Assembly (NCBI GenBank): GCA_022482545.1 | Contig: JAKVOZ010000005.1 | Location: 1 to 64,000, forward strand | DNA length: 64,000 bases | Source of the DNA: Bacteroidales bacterium | GTDB lineage: Bacteria > Bacteroidota > Bacteroidia > Bacteroidales > P3 | Direction of reading: 5' to 3' | Shown: positions 9,111-18,695 of the stretch, in pieces | Layout: every line of letters starts with the position of its first letter | Numbering within the stretch: position 1 is the stretch's first letter | The notes under the pieces: model-generated | What the model saw: only the letters and a program-made list of their open reading frames with translations | What the model was told of the DNA's origin: nothing | Database searches by the model: none | Translations under genes and position numbers: made by a program

Positions 9111-10835
9111 CTAATCTACACTTGCATTTATAACTTTGTTTGTAGATATATTAACTTCTCCTGATTTCTCATCCAAAGAAAGTTGTGTTGGTTTGATTGT
9201 GATATCAGATATTTTCTTACCAACATCTTCAAAAGCAGGACGCATACTTGCTATTGCATCAATACCTTTTTCTGTCTTCAACATCTCTTTGATTTTTTTC
9301 ATTCTCTCTTGTTTCAAATTAACTCTCTCCTCTACTGAAAGTGTCTTTGTATCGGCTTGTTGTGGAGTGTCATTGATTAAACTTGATAAAGATGGATTAT
9401 CTTCAATAGCTATTGTTGTTGTATTTTCTATTGGTTTTATCTCCTCTTGATGAGGCTGTGCTTCAATAGATGTTTGTGCTTGATGTGATAAATATTCTTT
9501 TATCTTAATTGCATCTTCTTCTTGATTACTTTCTGCCTTAGTTGTATTATCTCTATTACTATTTATATTTGTATCTATTTCATCTGCAACAGAATCAAGC
9601 GTCCATACTATTTTATGATTCTCATTCTTTATCTGCTCTTCTATTTTCTCTTTTTCTTCTTTTAGTTTATCTTCAACAGGATTAGATATCTTAATACCTT
9701 CTATATAATCCTCTTCTTTTTCTTCTTCTTTTATTGGTTCTGGTTCTTTCTTAATTTCTTCTTCAAGTGGAAGAATTATTTTTTCTTCCTTATGAATAGA
9801 TTTTGTTTCGCCAGCATTTCTTTGTTTGTTATTATAAATCTCTTGACTTTCAAAACCAGTAGCAACAAGAGTTATAGCAATTTTATCCTCTAATTCATCA
9901 TTATATCCACAACCCCAAATAATATCAACATTATCACTCGTTTGTTCTTGTATATAACTTGTTATTGTATCCATCTCTTCCATTTGAAGTTCATACTCTT
10001 CTTTTGATGAATATGCGATATAAAGCAATATATTTTTTGTTTGAGAAAGGTCATTATCATTAAGAAGGTCGCTTGTTGTTGCTGCTTTTATTGCTTGATA
10101 TGCTCTATCTTCGCCTGCTCCTACTCCACTGCCCATAAGAGCAACACCTGAATGTTTCATAACAGATTGAACATCTTTGAAATCAACATGAATATAAGCA
10201 TCACTTGTCATTATCTCAGCAATACCTTTTGCGGCAGTAAGTAATACATCATCAGCCAAAGCAAAGGCTTCTTTCATACTCATCTTACCTCTTTCTTTTA
10301 ACTTATCATTATTTACTACAATGATTGCATCAACAACATCTCTAAGTTTTTCTATTCCGTCTATTGCTTGTTCTTTTCTTTTTCTACCTTCAAAACTAAA
10401 AGGAGTTGTAACCACACCAACTACTAATATCTCATCTTTACCACCATCTATTTCTATCTCTTTTGCTATCTTTGCTATTTCTGGACTTGCTCCTGTACCT
10501 GTGCCTCCTCCCATACCAGCAGTAACAAAAAGCATCTTAGTGTTTTCTGAAAGAGCTTTTTTGATTGTATCAGCTGAAGCAACAGCAGCATCTTTGGCTA
10601 CTTGTGGATTATTACCTGCACCTAAACCACCTTCTCCTATTTTTATTTTATTAACAATTGGAGATGATGTTAATGACTGCTCGTCAGTATTGCATATAAT
10701 AAAATCAACGCCTGTTATTCCTTTATTAAACATGTGATTAACAGCATTAGTTCCTGCACCACCGACTCCAATAACTTTAATATAAGATGACTGTTCTTTT
10801 GTTGCCTCTATGTCTAATGAATAATTATCTGTCAT
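9111..10835 (-). CDS. ftsZ: Cell division GTPase FtsZ
   Basis: FtsZ is the tubulin-like GTPase that forms the division ring. The N-terminus has IGVGGAGTNAVNHM. The GTP-binding GGGTGTG box is near residues 109-115 and is followed by ASPE rather than the usual AAPV or AAPI. The globular domain is followed by a linker of over 200 residues rich in Glu, Lys and Gln. The tail, with SMRPAFE and ending NKVINASVD, resembles the Bacteroidota FtsZ end (NxFLHDNVD). The start chosen is the ATG at 10835 (MTDNYS). An in-frame ATG at 10892 exists but would lie almost on the start point of the promoter at 10905-10912. The stop is TAG. Confidence 0.95.
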   Translation of the reverse strand: MTDNYSLDIEATKEQSSYIKVIGVGGAGTNAVNHMFNKGITGVDFIICNTDEQSLTSSPIVNKIKIGEGGLGAGNNPQVAKDAAVASADTIKKALSENTKMLFVTAGMGGGTGTGASPEIAKIAKEIEIDGGKDEILVVGVVTTPFSFEGRKRKEQAIDGIEKLRDVVDAIIVVNNDKLKERGKMSMKEAFALADDVLLTAAKGIAEIMTSDAYIHVDFKDVQSVMKHSGVALMGSGVGAGEDRAYQAIKAATTSDLLNDNDLSQTKNILLYIAYSSKEEYELQMEEMDTITSYIQEQTSDNVDIIWGCGYNDELEDKIAITLVATGFESQEIYNNKQRNAGETKSIHKEEKIILPLEEEIKKEPEPIKEEEKEEDYIEGIKISNPVEDKLKEEKEKIEEQIKNENHKIVWTLDSVADEIDTNINSNRDNTTKAESNQEEDAIKIKEYLSHQAQTSIEAQPHQEEIKPIENTTTIAIEDNPSLSSLINDTPQQADTKTLSVEERVNLKQERMKKIKEMLKTEKGIDAIASMRPAFEDVGKKISDITIKPTQLSLDEKSGEVNISTNKVINASVD

Positions 10836-10904
10836 AATATTGCTCTTTTTATGGTTTAACCTATTATTTATAGTTTTTATACTACTTTTCAATTTGTAAA
10901 ATTA

Positions 10905-10912
10905 CAAATTTA
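10905..10912 (-). promoter_or_regulatory. Possible internal promoter of ftsZ
   Basis: On the minus strand TAAATTTG fits TAnnTTTG, in the gap between ftsA and ftsZ. No convincing -33 element was seen. Confidence 0.4.
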
Positions 10913-10971
10913 TAAAACATAAAACCATTTTTTCTTTTGTTTTTTTTCACACAACATTGTTAATAATTATA

Positions 10972-12369
10972 TTAATCCATTGTATCACTGATGATATTGT
11001 TGAAAAATTTATTGACAACATCTCCAAGTCCACCTTTTTTCTTTGGTTTTACTTTACCTATATCCTTTGGATTTTTTGGAGTTTCGTTGTGTTCTTCTTT
11101 CCCTTTATTGTCATTATTATTCGGTTTATTACTTGCTTTCTTATCTTTCGCCTTCATTCTCTCCTCCTCTTTCATATATTGAAAACCTTTAATGACCAAA
11201 CCTATACCCGTTGCGTGCATAGGATGTTTAAATTCATCAATTATATCTCCCGTCAAATGTTCTTCTGGTGCTCCAATACGTGTTGCTATTCCTGTTTTAA
11301 ATTCTGTAAGTTGTGCAATATGTTTTATCATTGCTCCACCTCCTGTTAAAACTATACCTCCAATTAATTTTTTCTCAAACTCTTCTGTTTTAATCTCAAA
11401 GATAACTTGATCCAAAATCATATTAACTCTTGCCTTAATTATATCAGTTAATGTTGCCATAGAGATTTCTTTTGGGTCTCTTCCTCTAAGTCCTGGCACA
11501 GTTATTACCTCATCTTCTTGATTTGGCGTAGAAACACAATCTCCAAATCTTATCTTTAATGCTTCTGCTTGAGTATGTATTATCGTACAACCTTCCTTAA
11601 TATCATTTGTTATTACATTGCCTGCTAATGGTATAACATAAGTATGTCTTAAAATACCTTCATGGAAAATAGCCATATCTGTTGTTCCACCACCAATATC
11701 AACTAAACAAACACCTTCATTCTTATCAACATCATTAACTACTGCTTCTGCACTTGCTATTGGTTCCAAGATAAGATTCTTTACCTTATATCCTGCCAAT
11801 TCAACACATCTATATAAATTCTCAATATTATTTACTTCTCCTGTAATTAAATTGAAATTACACTCAACGCATTTACCTATTCTTCCAACAGGATCCATAA
11901 TATTTTCCTCATTGTCTATACTATAATTTTGAGGAACAATATCTATTATTTGATCTCCATGAGGTATGCTAATATTATATTGCTCATCAATAAGCTTCTT
12001 AATATCATCTGCCGTAATAATATGATTATCATCTTTGATAACCATTGAACCTCTATGTTGTTGATTCTTTATATGATGCCCAGCAATACCAACAAACGCC
12101 TCTTTAACTTTATAATCAGCTTGCTTTTCTGCTTGTTCTACTGCAATCTTAATAGAATTAACTGTATCTTTTATATTTTTAACTATTCCTCTTTCAACAC
12201 CTATGGATTGTGTCTTGCCCATTCCAATGATTTTTATCTCATCAGAACCATCTTCCTTTTCCCCTATCTTTTCTCCAATAAATACAGCAATCTTGGTAGT
12301 TCCAACGTCAATACCAACTACTATCTTTCTTTCTTCCATCTCTTGTATTTTTTCTTCTGTTTTTTCCAT
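10972..12369 (-). CDS. ftsA: Cell division protein FtsA
   Basis: FtsA is an actin-like ATPase that tethers FtsZ filaments to the membrane. Residues 14-25 carry the actin-fold phosphate loop GIDVGTTKIAVF. VCLVDIGGGTTDMAIF lies near residues 222-237 and VLTGGGAMIKHI near residue 335. The C-terminal tail is Lys-rich and ends in an amphipathic segment (GLGDVVNKFFNNIISDTMD), the expected membrane-targeting helix. The length of 465 residues fits the family. It lies 31 bases after ftsQ, in the usual ftsQ-ftsA-ftsZ order. Confidence 0.95.
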   Translation of the reverse strand: MEKTEEKIQEMEERKIVVGIDVGTTKIAVFIGEKIGEKEDGSDEIKIIGMGKTQSIGVERGIVKNIKDTVNSIKIAVEQAEKQADYKVKEAFVGIAGHHIKNQQHRGSMVIKDDNHIITADDIKKLIDEQYNISIPHGDQIIDIVPQNYSIDNEENIMDPVGRIGKCVECNFNLITGEVNNIENLYRCVELAGYKVKNLILEPIASAEAVVNDVDKNEGVCLVDIGGGTTDMAIFHEGILRHTYVIPLAGNVITNDIKEGCTIIHTQAEALKIRFGDCVSTPNQEDEVITVPGLRGRDPKEISMATLTDIIKARVNMILDQVIFEIKTEEFEKKLIGGIVLTGGGAMIKHIAQLTEFKTGIATRIGAPEEHLTGDIIDEFKHPMHATGIGLVIKGFQYMKEEERMKAKDKKASNKPNNNDNKGKEEHNETPKNPKDIGKVKPKKKGGLGDVVNKFFNNIISDTMD

Positions 12370-12400
12370 ATCTTTATTATTTTTTATTTTATTGCTAAAT

Positions 12401-13159
12401 CTATTTTCTTGTACAAATTATTTGATTTCTAAATCTTAAATCTATTTGACTATATTTATCCCACCCATACTTTACTAATATATTAGAATAAACATATCTT
12501 AATTTTTTTAAACCATCATCAACATTATCTTTATTACCTAAATTAATAACAATATTTCCAGTCTTACTATATAACTCATATCTATCTTTATCCTTATATA
12601 TCTCATCAATATCATATCTCGTATTAGGATTATCTTGTATAATCTTTGCTATTCTAAAAATTATATATGATTCTTTATTCACATTTGAATCTATTTTATC
12701 TTTTGGCACTTCATTAATATCTCCATAAACAATAGGAACATTTGCAGCTTTCTTTTGTTGAGAAGGAATAACATACATATCTTTATCTATATAGTACTGA
12801 TACCCTTTCTTTGTAAATACTCTTGCTATTGCATTCCTTTGCGTTATATCTATCTTCAAAACTCCAGACAATGATAAATAAACATTTGCCTTGTCAATAA
12901 ACATATTCTTTTTTAATTCATCACGTAAAATCTTTGTATCTATTTCTTTTCTCTTTTTCTTAGTTACATTTCCATAGTTCTTATTAACAATAGAATTTAT
13001 ATCTTGCGAATCTATAATTGTATCAGTTGTTGGGTAATGAATACTTATCTGTAAATTATTAATTGGACTATTATTCATAACAATATTAGTAATAATAATT
13101 ATAATAATAATTACTACTACCGATAACACTGCATATAATATACGCTTTTTATTGTTCAT
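12401..13159 (-). CDS. ftsQ: Cell division protein FtsQ
   Basis: This is a bitopic divisome protein. Residues 6-28 form one membrane-spanning helix (a long Ile/Val run). The periplasmic part includes a POTRA-like region with YGNVTKKKRKEID and the Bacteroidota FtsQ motif GYQYYIDKDMYVIP near residues 125-138. The sequence is poorly conserved, as usual for FtsQ. The start overlaps the end of murC by 11 bases, so translation is probably coupled. Confidence 0.88.
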   Translation of the reverse strand: MNNKKRILYAVLSVVVIIIIIIITNIVMNNSPINNLQISIHYPTTDTIIDSQDINSIVNKNYGNVTKKKRKEIDTKILRDELKKNMFIDKANVYLSLSGVLKIDITQRNAIARVFTKKGYQYYIDKDMYVIPSQQKKAANVPIVYGDINEVPKDKIDSNVNKESYIIFRIAKIIQDNPNTRYDIDEIYKDKDRYELYSKTGNIVINLGNKDNVDDGLKKLRYVYSNILVKYGWDKYSQIDLRFRNQIICTRK

Positions 13160-14507
13160 TTAAAAGGTTCTCTATTGGTTCAACTAACTTATCTATATCT
13201 CCGGCTCCAAAAGTAATTAAAAAATCTGGATTAAGAGCTTCTAAAAGTGGAAAAAGTTGTTCTTTTGTAACGCAATATTTATCCATCTTATTGATTTTAT
13301 GTAATATAAGTTCACTTCTTATTCCTGGTATTGGCTCTTCTCTTGCTGGATAAATAGGCAATAATATAATTGTATCAAGTTTTTCTAATGCTTTGCCAAA
13401 ATCATCTGCCAAGTCTCTTGTTCTTGTATATAGATGAGGCTGAAAAATACCAGTAAGATGTCTTTCTGGATACATTTGTCTCAATGATTCTATTGTAGTT
13501 GATATTTCTTGTGGATGATGTGCATAATCATCTACAAATATTCTATCTTTCGTCCTGATATGAAAATCCAATCTTCTCTTCATTCCAGAAAATGTTTCAA
13601 TACCTTTTCTTATCTCATTTTCTTTAACTCCTATCTTTAAAGCTACTGTCATTGCCACAACTGCATTTTCTATATTATGTATCCCTGGATAAATCATCTT
13701 TATATCATAATATACTTTTTGAGGAGTTATAAAATCAAAATAATAACTACCATTACTTATTCTAATATTCCAAGCATAATAGTTTGCTTCTATATCATCA
13801 AAAGAATAAAACTCTGGCTGACAATTAATATACTTTTCATCTATCTTAACATTTCTTTTAATAAAAGTGTAACCATTAATATTAGTCTTACTAACAAATT
13901 CTTCAAATGCTTTATGTAGATTATCATAAGTATGATATATATCCAAATGGTCTGGGTCAATAGCAGTAACAACACTTATATATGGGTTGAGTTGAAGAAA
14001 ACTTCTATCATATTCATCAGCTTCTACAACAACATATTCACTATTGTTATTGTATATCATATTTGAATTAATGTTCTTTGATATTCCTCCCAAGAAAGCA
14101 CTACACCCTATACTACTATTATTTAATATATGAGAAATCATACCAGAAATGGTAGTTTTACCATGAGTACCTGAAATAGCAATAGTTTTCTTATCTTTTG
14201 TTATATTACCAAGAGCAACGGAACGCTTTTCCATTGCTATATTATTATCTTTAAAATAATTTAATTGTTTGCTGTCTTGTGGAATAGCTGGCGTATAAAT
14301 AACAAGGTCTATACCTTGTGGAATATTATCTATATCATCTTCATAGTTTATCTTCATACCTTCTTGTTCCAATTCTTTGGTTAATTCTGTTTGTGTTCTA
14401 TCATAACCATAAATATTATTACCAAGAACATTAAGGTATCTTGCAATAGCACTCATTCCTATTCCACCTATACCAAGAAAATAATATGTTTTTTTATTAC
14501 TATTCAT
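13149..14507 (-). CDS. murC: UDP-N-acetylmuramate--L-alanine ligase MurC
   Basis: MurC adds L-Ala to UDP-MurNAc in the cytoplasm. The N-terminal Rossmann motif is FLGIGGIGMSAIARYL. The ATP-binding GTHGKTT is near residues 114-120, VVEADEYDRSF near 160-170, and VDDYAHHPQEI near 325. All Mur-ligase key residues are present, in contrast to the murD remnant upstream. Length is 452 residues, normal. It overlaps the murG stop codon by one base (TAATG). Confidence 0.96.
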   Translation of the reverse strand: MNSNKKTYYFLGIGGIGMSAIARYLNVLGNNIYGYDRTQTELTKELEQEGMKINYEDDIDNIPQGIDLVIYTPAIPQDSKQLNYFKDNNIAMEKRSVALGNITKDKKTIAISGTHGKTTISGMISHILNNSSIGCSAFLGGISKNINSNMIYNNNSEYVVVEADEYDRSFLQLNPYISVVTAIDPDHLDIYHTYDNLHKAFEEFVSKTNINGYTFIKRNVKIDEKYINCQPEFYSFDDIEANYYAWNIRISNGSYYFDFITPQKVYYDIKMIYPGIHNIENAVVAMTVALKIGVKENEIRKGIETFSGMKRRLDFHIRTKDRIFVDDYAHHPQEISTTIESLRQMYPERHLTGIFQPHLYTRTRDLADDFGKALEKLDTIILLPIYPAREEPIPGIRSELILHKINKMDKYCVTKEQLFPLLEALNPDFLITFGAGDIDKLVEPIENLLNEQ

Positions 14508-15631
14508 TATTTTATTATCTTTTCTATTTCATCAACAATTAATTCATCTGCATTTGTTATCCCAAGAGATAATATGTTTTTTGATAAAGATTCTTGTTTT
14601 TGTTTATCTTTCAATAGATTATCCAAAGTAGAAACAACATCTTTCTCAAAATCAATATCCTTAATCATTATAGATGCATCTTTATTTACCAATGCCATTG
14701 CATTCTTAGTTTGATGGTCTTCTGCAACATTTGGAGATGGTACAAGAATAGTCGGTTTACCAACAACACAAAGTTCGCTAATTGACAATGCTCCTGAACG
14801 AGAAATAACCACATCTGCTATACTATATGCTTGGTCCATATCATATATAAACTCATTAATTTTTATATCTTGATTAATAATGTTTTTTGTTCTTTCTAAA
14901 ATATCTTTATAATAAAACTTACCTGTCTGCCAAAGCAATTGAATATTATTATCAATAAAATATTGTAAATGTTTTTCTATTCCATTGTTTATTGTTCTTG
15001 CACCAAGGCTACCACCAACAACTAAAACAACTGGTTTTTTTTCTTCAATTAAAAAATTTTTCTTAGCGTTTTCTCTCAATAATTCTTCGTTTTCTCTCAA
15101 AGAACTTATCGTTTTTCTTATTGGGTTCCCTGTAAAAACTATTTTATCTTTATCAAAAAATCTATCCATATTCTCATAAGCAACACATATCCTTTTTGCT
15201 TTCTTTGCCAAAATCTTATTGGTAACACCAGCATAAGAATTTTGTTCTTGGAGTAATGTTGGAATACCTTGATTCGCTGCTTGTTTTAATGTTGGCCCTG
15301 AAGCATATCCTCCAACTCCTATAACAATATCTGGATTAAAATCTTTTATTATCTTTTTTGCTTTCATCAAACAAGAAATAACTTTATATGGCAAAGTAAT
15401 ATTCTTCCAAAGTTTTTTTCTTTGAAAGCCTGCTATCTTTAATCCCTCTATCTTATAACCTGCCTGAGGAACTTTCTGCATCTCCATCTTACCTATGGCG
15501 CCAACAAACAATATCTCACAATCTTTATATCTTCTTTTCAAACAATTTGCTATTGCTATTGCAGGAAAAATATGTCCTCCTGTTCCTCCACCACTTACTA
15601 TAAACTTCTTTGTTCTTTTTGTATTTTCCAT
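14507..15631 (-). CDS. murG: UDP-GlcNAc:lipid I N-acetylglucosaminyltransferase MurG
   Basis: MurG makes lipid II from lipid I on the inner face of the membrane (GT28 family). The N-terminus has the G-loop FIVSGGGTGGHIFPAIAIA near residues 11-29, a second G-rich loop VIGVGGYASGP follows near residue 103, and VLVVGGSLGARTIN near residue 203. The C-terminal donor site has SRSGALSISELCVVGKPTILVP. Length is 374 residues. It begins 2 bases after ftsW and overlaps murC. Confidence 0.96.
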   Translation of the reverse strand: MENTKRTKKFIVSGGGTGGHIFPAIAIANCLKRRYKDCEILFVGAIGKMEMQKVPQAGYKIEGLKIAGFQRKKLWKNITLPYKVISCLMKAKKIIKDFNPDIVIGVGGYASGPTLKQAANQGIPTLLQEQNSYAGVTNKILAKKAKRICVAYENMDRFFDKDKIVFTGNPIRKTISSLRENEELLRENAKKNFLIEEKKPVVLVVGGSLGARTINNGIEKHLQYFIDNNIQLLWQTGKFYYKDILERTKNIINQDIKINEFIYDMDQAYSIADVVISRSGALSISELCVVGKPTILVPSPNVAEDHQTKNAMALVNKDASIMIKDIDFEKDVVSTLDNLLKDKQKQESLSKNILSLGITNADELIVDEIEKIIK

Positions 15632-15633
15632 TT

Positions 15634-16875
15634 TTAATCCTCCTCTTGATTTTCTTGTTCTACTTCATTATCTTCTTCTACTCTATTATCTTCTTGTTCA
15701 ATCTCTTCTTGCTTTTCTTGTTCAATCTCTTCCAATATCTCTTGCTTAGTTTTTTGATTTTCAGCAGATGAAATATTTAATATAATACCTAATGCAAAAG
15801 AACTAAACACAAATGATGTACCTCCATAACTTATAAAAGGTAATGTTTGTCCTGTAACTGGTATTAAATTTGTTGCAACCATCATATTAACAATAGCCTG
15901 CATGGTAAACACCAGAGCAATACCAACAGCCACTAATGAACCAAACAAACCTTTTGCATTCCTTGCTATACGTATTGTTCTATATATTAAAATAAGATAC
16001 AAAATCATTATTAATATACCCAACCATAAACCACCCTCCTCTAATATTATAGCAAAAATAAAATCATTGTGTGATTCACTTAAAAATCTTGCTTGTTCGG
16101 TATTACCAATAAATTTTCCACTAACTCCGCCAGTAGATATTGCCATCAATGCCAAATTAGTTTGATTTATTTCTGTCTTATCGTTATTTTTATAACTTTC
16201 TATTCTATTTTGCCATGTACTACTTCTTTCCAAAAGACTACTATCATATTTAAATATCATAAACATAACAAATATAGCTCCAAGTACACCAAGCAATATC
16301 ATACTATAATATTTAAGATTAACTCTACCTATATACATTAGAATATAACATACAAGAAAAACTAATCCTGCTGTTGAAAAGTTTTCTGGAAAGATAAGTC
16401 CACAAATAATAACTATTGGCCATAATATTTTAAAGAATATATTTTTATCTTTTATATTATCTTGATACAATGACAGTCCTCTTGCTGTATAAATTACTAT
16501 TATATATTTTACTATCTCTGATGGTTGGAATTGTCCTATTATTGGTAATACTAACCATCTACCAGCAGCCTTACCCATCATTCTTCCTAATAAAAATGTC
16601 AAAACTAATAATCCTATTGAAATCCAAAACCCTATAGTAATAATTTTTGCGTATTGCTGATATTTTATTAAATGAGCTATATAACATATTCCAAGTCCTG
16701 TAATTAGTATTGTTATATGCTTGACAAACATTCTTGCTATATCTCCCCCTTCTTTATCATATACTGTTTTGCCCATACTACTAAACACTTCTATGAGAGA
16801 AATAAGCATAAAAAGGATATATATTATCCATACAACCTTATCCCCTTTTACCTTATATTTTTCTTTGATTGTCAT
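15634..16875 (-). CDS. ftsW: FtsW, SEDS-family septal peptidoglycan glycosyltransferase
   Basis: FtsW is a polytopic membrane polymerase of lipid II that works with the class B penicillin-binding protein FtsI. About ten hydrophobic segments are visible. FQPSEIVKYIIVIY, AGRWLVLPIIG and the late GQTLPFISYGGTSFVFS are characteristic. The last 40 residues are very acidic (repeats of EEIEQE) and should lie in the cytoplasm. This tail is not a general feature of FtsW. The gene follows the murD remnant by 15 bases. Confidence 0.93.
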   Translation of the reverse strand: MTIKEKYKVKGDKVVWIIYILFMLISLIEVFSSMGKTVYDKEGGDIARMFVKHITILITGLGICYIAHLIKYQQYAKIITIGFWISIGLLVLTFLLGRMMGKAAGRWLVLPIIGQFQPSEIVKYIIVIYTARGLSLYQDNIKDKNIFFKILWPIVIICGLIFPENFSTAGLVFLVCYILMYIGRVNLKYYSMILLGVLGAIFVMFMIFKYDSSLLERSSTWQNRIESYKNNDKTEINQTNLALMAISTGGVSGKFIGNTEQARFLSESHNDFIFAIILEEGGLWLGILIMILYLILIYRTIRIARNAKGLFGSLVAVGIALVFTMQAIVNMMVATNLIPVTGQTLPFISYGGTSFVFSSFALGIILNISSAENQKTKQEILEEIEQEKQEEIEQEDNRVEEDNEVEQENQEED

Positions 16876-16890
16876 GCTCCTTATAATTTT

Positions 16891-17421
16891 TTATAAATCA
16901 TATACTATCTGTGCATACTCTTCTCTTTTCTTATCTTCTTGTGTTTTTGCACTTGCTGGCGAATACATAACCGTTTCTCCTTTTATTGCTATCTTATATG
17001 CTATTTCTACTGCTTGTTTTAATTGAGAAACTTCAATGATATTACTCAATCCTTTTAATTGTTCTTTTAGCTTTGCTTTGTTATCTATAATAATTATTGC
17101 TTTAACTTTATCTTTTATAATACTCTCAATACTTGCTAAATCATTTATCTCTGATGTATTATTATCAAGTATCCATATTATTTTCCCTTCTGTATTATAC
17201 ATACTATACCATGTTGCATTAGATGATTGCGAATCACTATCATCTACAAAATTAACACCATTAATAGTAACTAACAAAAGGTTTCTGTGTCTATTATAAT
17301 CAACTATGAATGAATCTCTAACAATCTTTTTTCTTATTTGAAAGATATTATTATACATTCTTTCTGCTGAATTAAGATTTTTATTCTTATTACCCTGAAC
17401 TGCTAACTCGTCAATTGTCAT
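16891..17421 (-). CDS. MurD remnant: C-terminal domain only, probably non-catalytic
   Basis: The gene occupies exactly the murD position between mraY and ftsW but encodes only 176 residues, against about 440 for MurD. The whole length matches the region after the MurD centre: GVNFVDDSDS..NATWYSM stands where GVxFINDSKATN is expected, then KIIWIL, VKAIII, LKQAVEIAYKIA and GETVMYSPASA. The N-terminal UDP-binding domain and the central GTNGKTT-type ATP site are absent. Of the C-terminal motifs, HRLE has become HRNL, the DKG loop is lost and SPACASFD has become SPASAKTQ. The frame is intact, with a start 4 bases after mraY. It is therefore a clean internal reduction, not a recent frameshift. It cannot be the D-glutamate ligase, so a full murD should exist elsewhere if the cell makes normal peptidoglycan. 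Confidence 0.8.
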   Translation of the reverse strand: MTIDELAVQGNKNKNLNSAERMYNNIFQIRKKIVRDSFIVDYNRHRNLLLVTINGVNFVDDSDSQSSNATWYSMYNTEGKIIWILDNNTSEINDLASIESIIKDKVKAIIIIDNKAKLKEQLKGLSNIIEVSQLKQAVEIAYKIAIKGETVMYSPASAKTQEDKKREEYAQIVYDL

Positions 17422-17425
17422 AATA

Positions 17426-18679
17426 CTATCTAATTTTTAATGTAATGATTGTAACTACTGCTAATATTATTGAGATTAATACAAATCTTTGAACTATCTT
17501 AGGCTCTGCCCACCCTTTCTTTTGAAAATGATGATGTATAGGAGTCATTAGGAATATTCTCCTTCCTTCTCCATACTTTTTCTTTGTATATTTAAAATAA
17601 CTTACCTGCAAAATAACACTAACACTCTCTATTAAATAAATTCCGCACAAAATTGGTAGCAACCATTCTTTTCTAATTAGAATAGCAAACACCGCAATAA
17701 TGCCACCAATACTCAAACTACCCGTATCTCCCATAAATATTTGAGCTGGATATGTATTATACCATAAGAATCCTACTGTTGCTCCAACAAATGCTGCAAT
17801 AAATATTGTTAATTCTCCAATATTAGGAATAAACATTATATTCAGATAATTAGCAAAGATAATATTACCACTTACCCATGCCAGAACAGCAAGTGTTGAA
17901 CCTATCACTCCTGCCGTACTTGTTGCTAATCCATCTAATCCATCTGTAAGATTTGCTCCATTACTTACTGCGGTTATAATAAGAATAACAATAGGAATAA
18001 ATATTAACCATGCTAAATCTTGATAATTATTACCAATCCATTTTATTAATACAGAATAATCTAATTCATTATTCTTAACAAATGGTATTGTAGTTTTTGT
18101 ACTTTTAACACTCTCTGTAACGAACTTATTTTTTGCTATTGTATATGTTGATTCTACTTGAAGATTATGTGTTTGAGAATACATCGCAACATCATTTTTT
18201 TCTTTAATCTTTATATCCGGAGAGAAAAACATCATTGCTCCAACTAATATTCCCAATGCTACTTGTCCAACAATCTTAAATTTTGCACTTAATCCTGCCT
18301 TATGTTTTTTAAATACTTTTATATAGTCATCAATAAATCCTAATACACCTAACCATACCGTAGTAATTAGCATTATTATTATGTATATATTTTTTAAATT
18401 GCAAAATAATAATGTAGGTATTAGTATTGCTGCCAAAATGATAAGACCTCCCATTGTTGGAGTGCCTTCTTTCTCTTTTTGACCTTGTAATCCTAAATCT
18501 CTAACAAGTTCTCCTACCTGTTTCCTCCTTAAATAAGCAATTATTTTTCCTCCAAACACTACTGTTATTAATAATGATGTAATAACTGCCAAAGCTGCTC
18601 TAAAACTTATATAATTCATCAATCCAGCTCCTGGAATATCAAAATTTTTATCTAAATATGTAAATAAATGATACAACAT
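17426..18679 (-). CDS. mraY: Phospho-MurNAc-pentapeptide transferase MraY
   Basis: MraY transfers phospho-MurNAc-pentapeptide to undecaprenyl phosphate to make lipid I. It is a polytopic membrane enzyme. Motifs seen include [29 protein letters not shown], the catalytic [14 protein letters not shown] and [12 protein letters not shown], and the C-terminal [14 protein letters not shown] 60-residue insertion between the third and fourth motifs makes it 417 residues, typical for Bacteroidota. It lies 16 bases after murE. Confidence 0.96.
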   Translation of the reverse strand: MLYHLFTYLDKNFDIPGAGLMNYISFRAALAVITSLLITVVFGGKIIAYLRRKQVGELVRDLGLQGQKEKEGTPTMGGLIILAAILIPTLLFCNLKNIYIIIMLITTVWLGVLGFIDDYIKVFKKHKAGLSAKFKIVGQVALGILVGAMMFFSPDIKIKEKNDVAMYSQTHNLQVESTYTIAKNKFVTESVKSTKTTIPFVKNNELDYSVLIKWIGNNYQDLAWLIFIPIVILIITAVSNGANLTDGLDGLATSTAGVIGSTLAVLAWVSGNIIFANYLNIMFIPNIGELTIFIAAFVGATVGFLWYNTYPAQIFMGDTGSLSIGGIIAVFAILIRKEWLLPILCGIYLIESVSVILQVSYFKYTKKKYGEGRRIFLMTPIHHHFQKKGWAEPKIVQRFVLISIILAVVTIITLKIR

Positions 18680-18695
18680 AATATATTTTTTTAAT

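Noticed and set aside
10321-10737. Long open frame opposite ftsZ
   Set aside because: It is a mirror of the codon pattern of ftsZ, has no start context and no recognisable domain.
10957-11349. Cys/Phe-rich open frame opposite ftsA
   Set aside because: Antisense to a clear gene and of a composition expected from the complement of AT-rich coding sequence.
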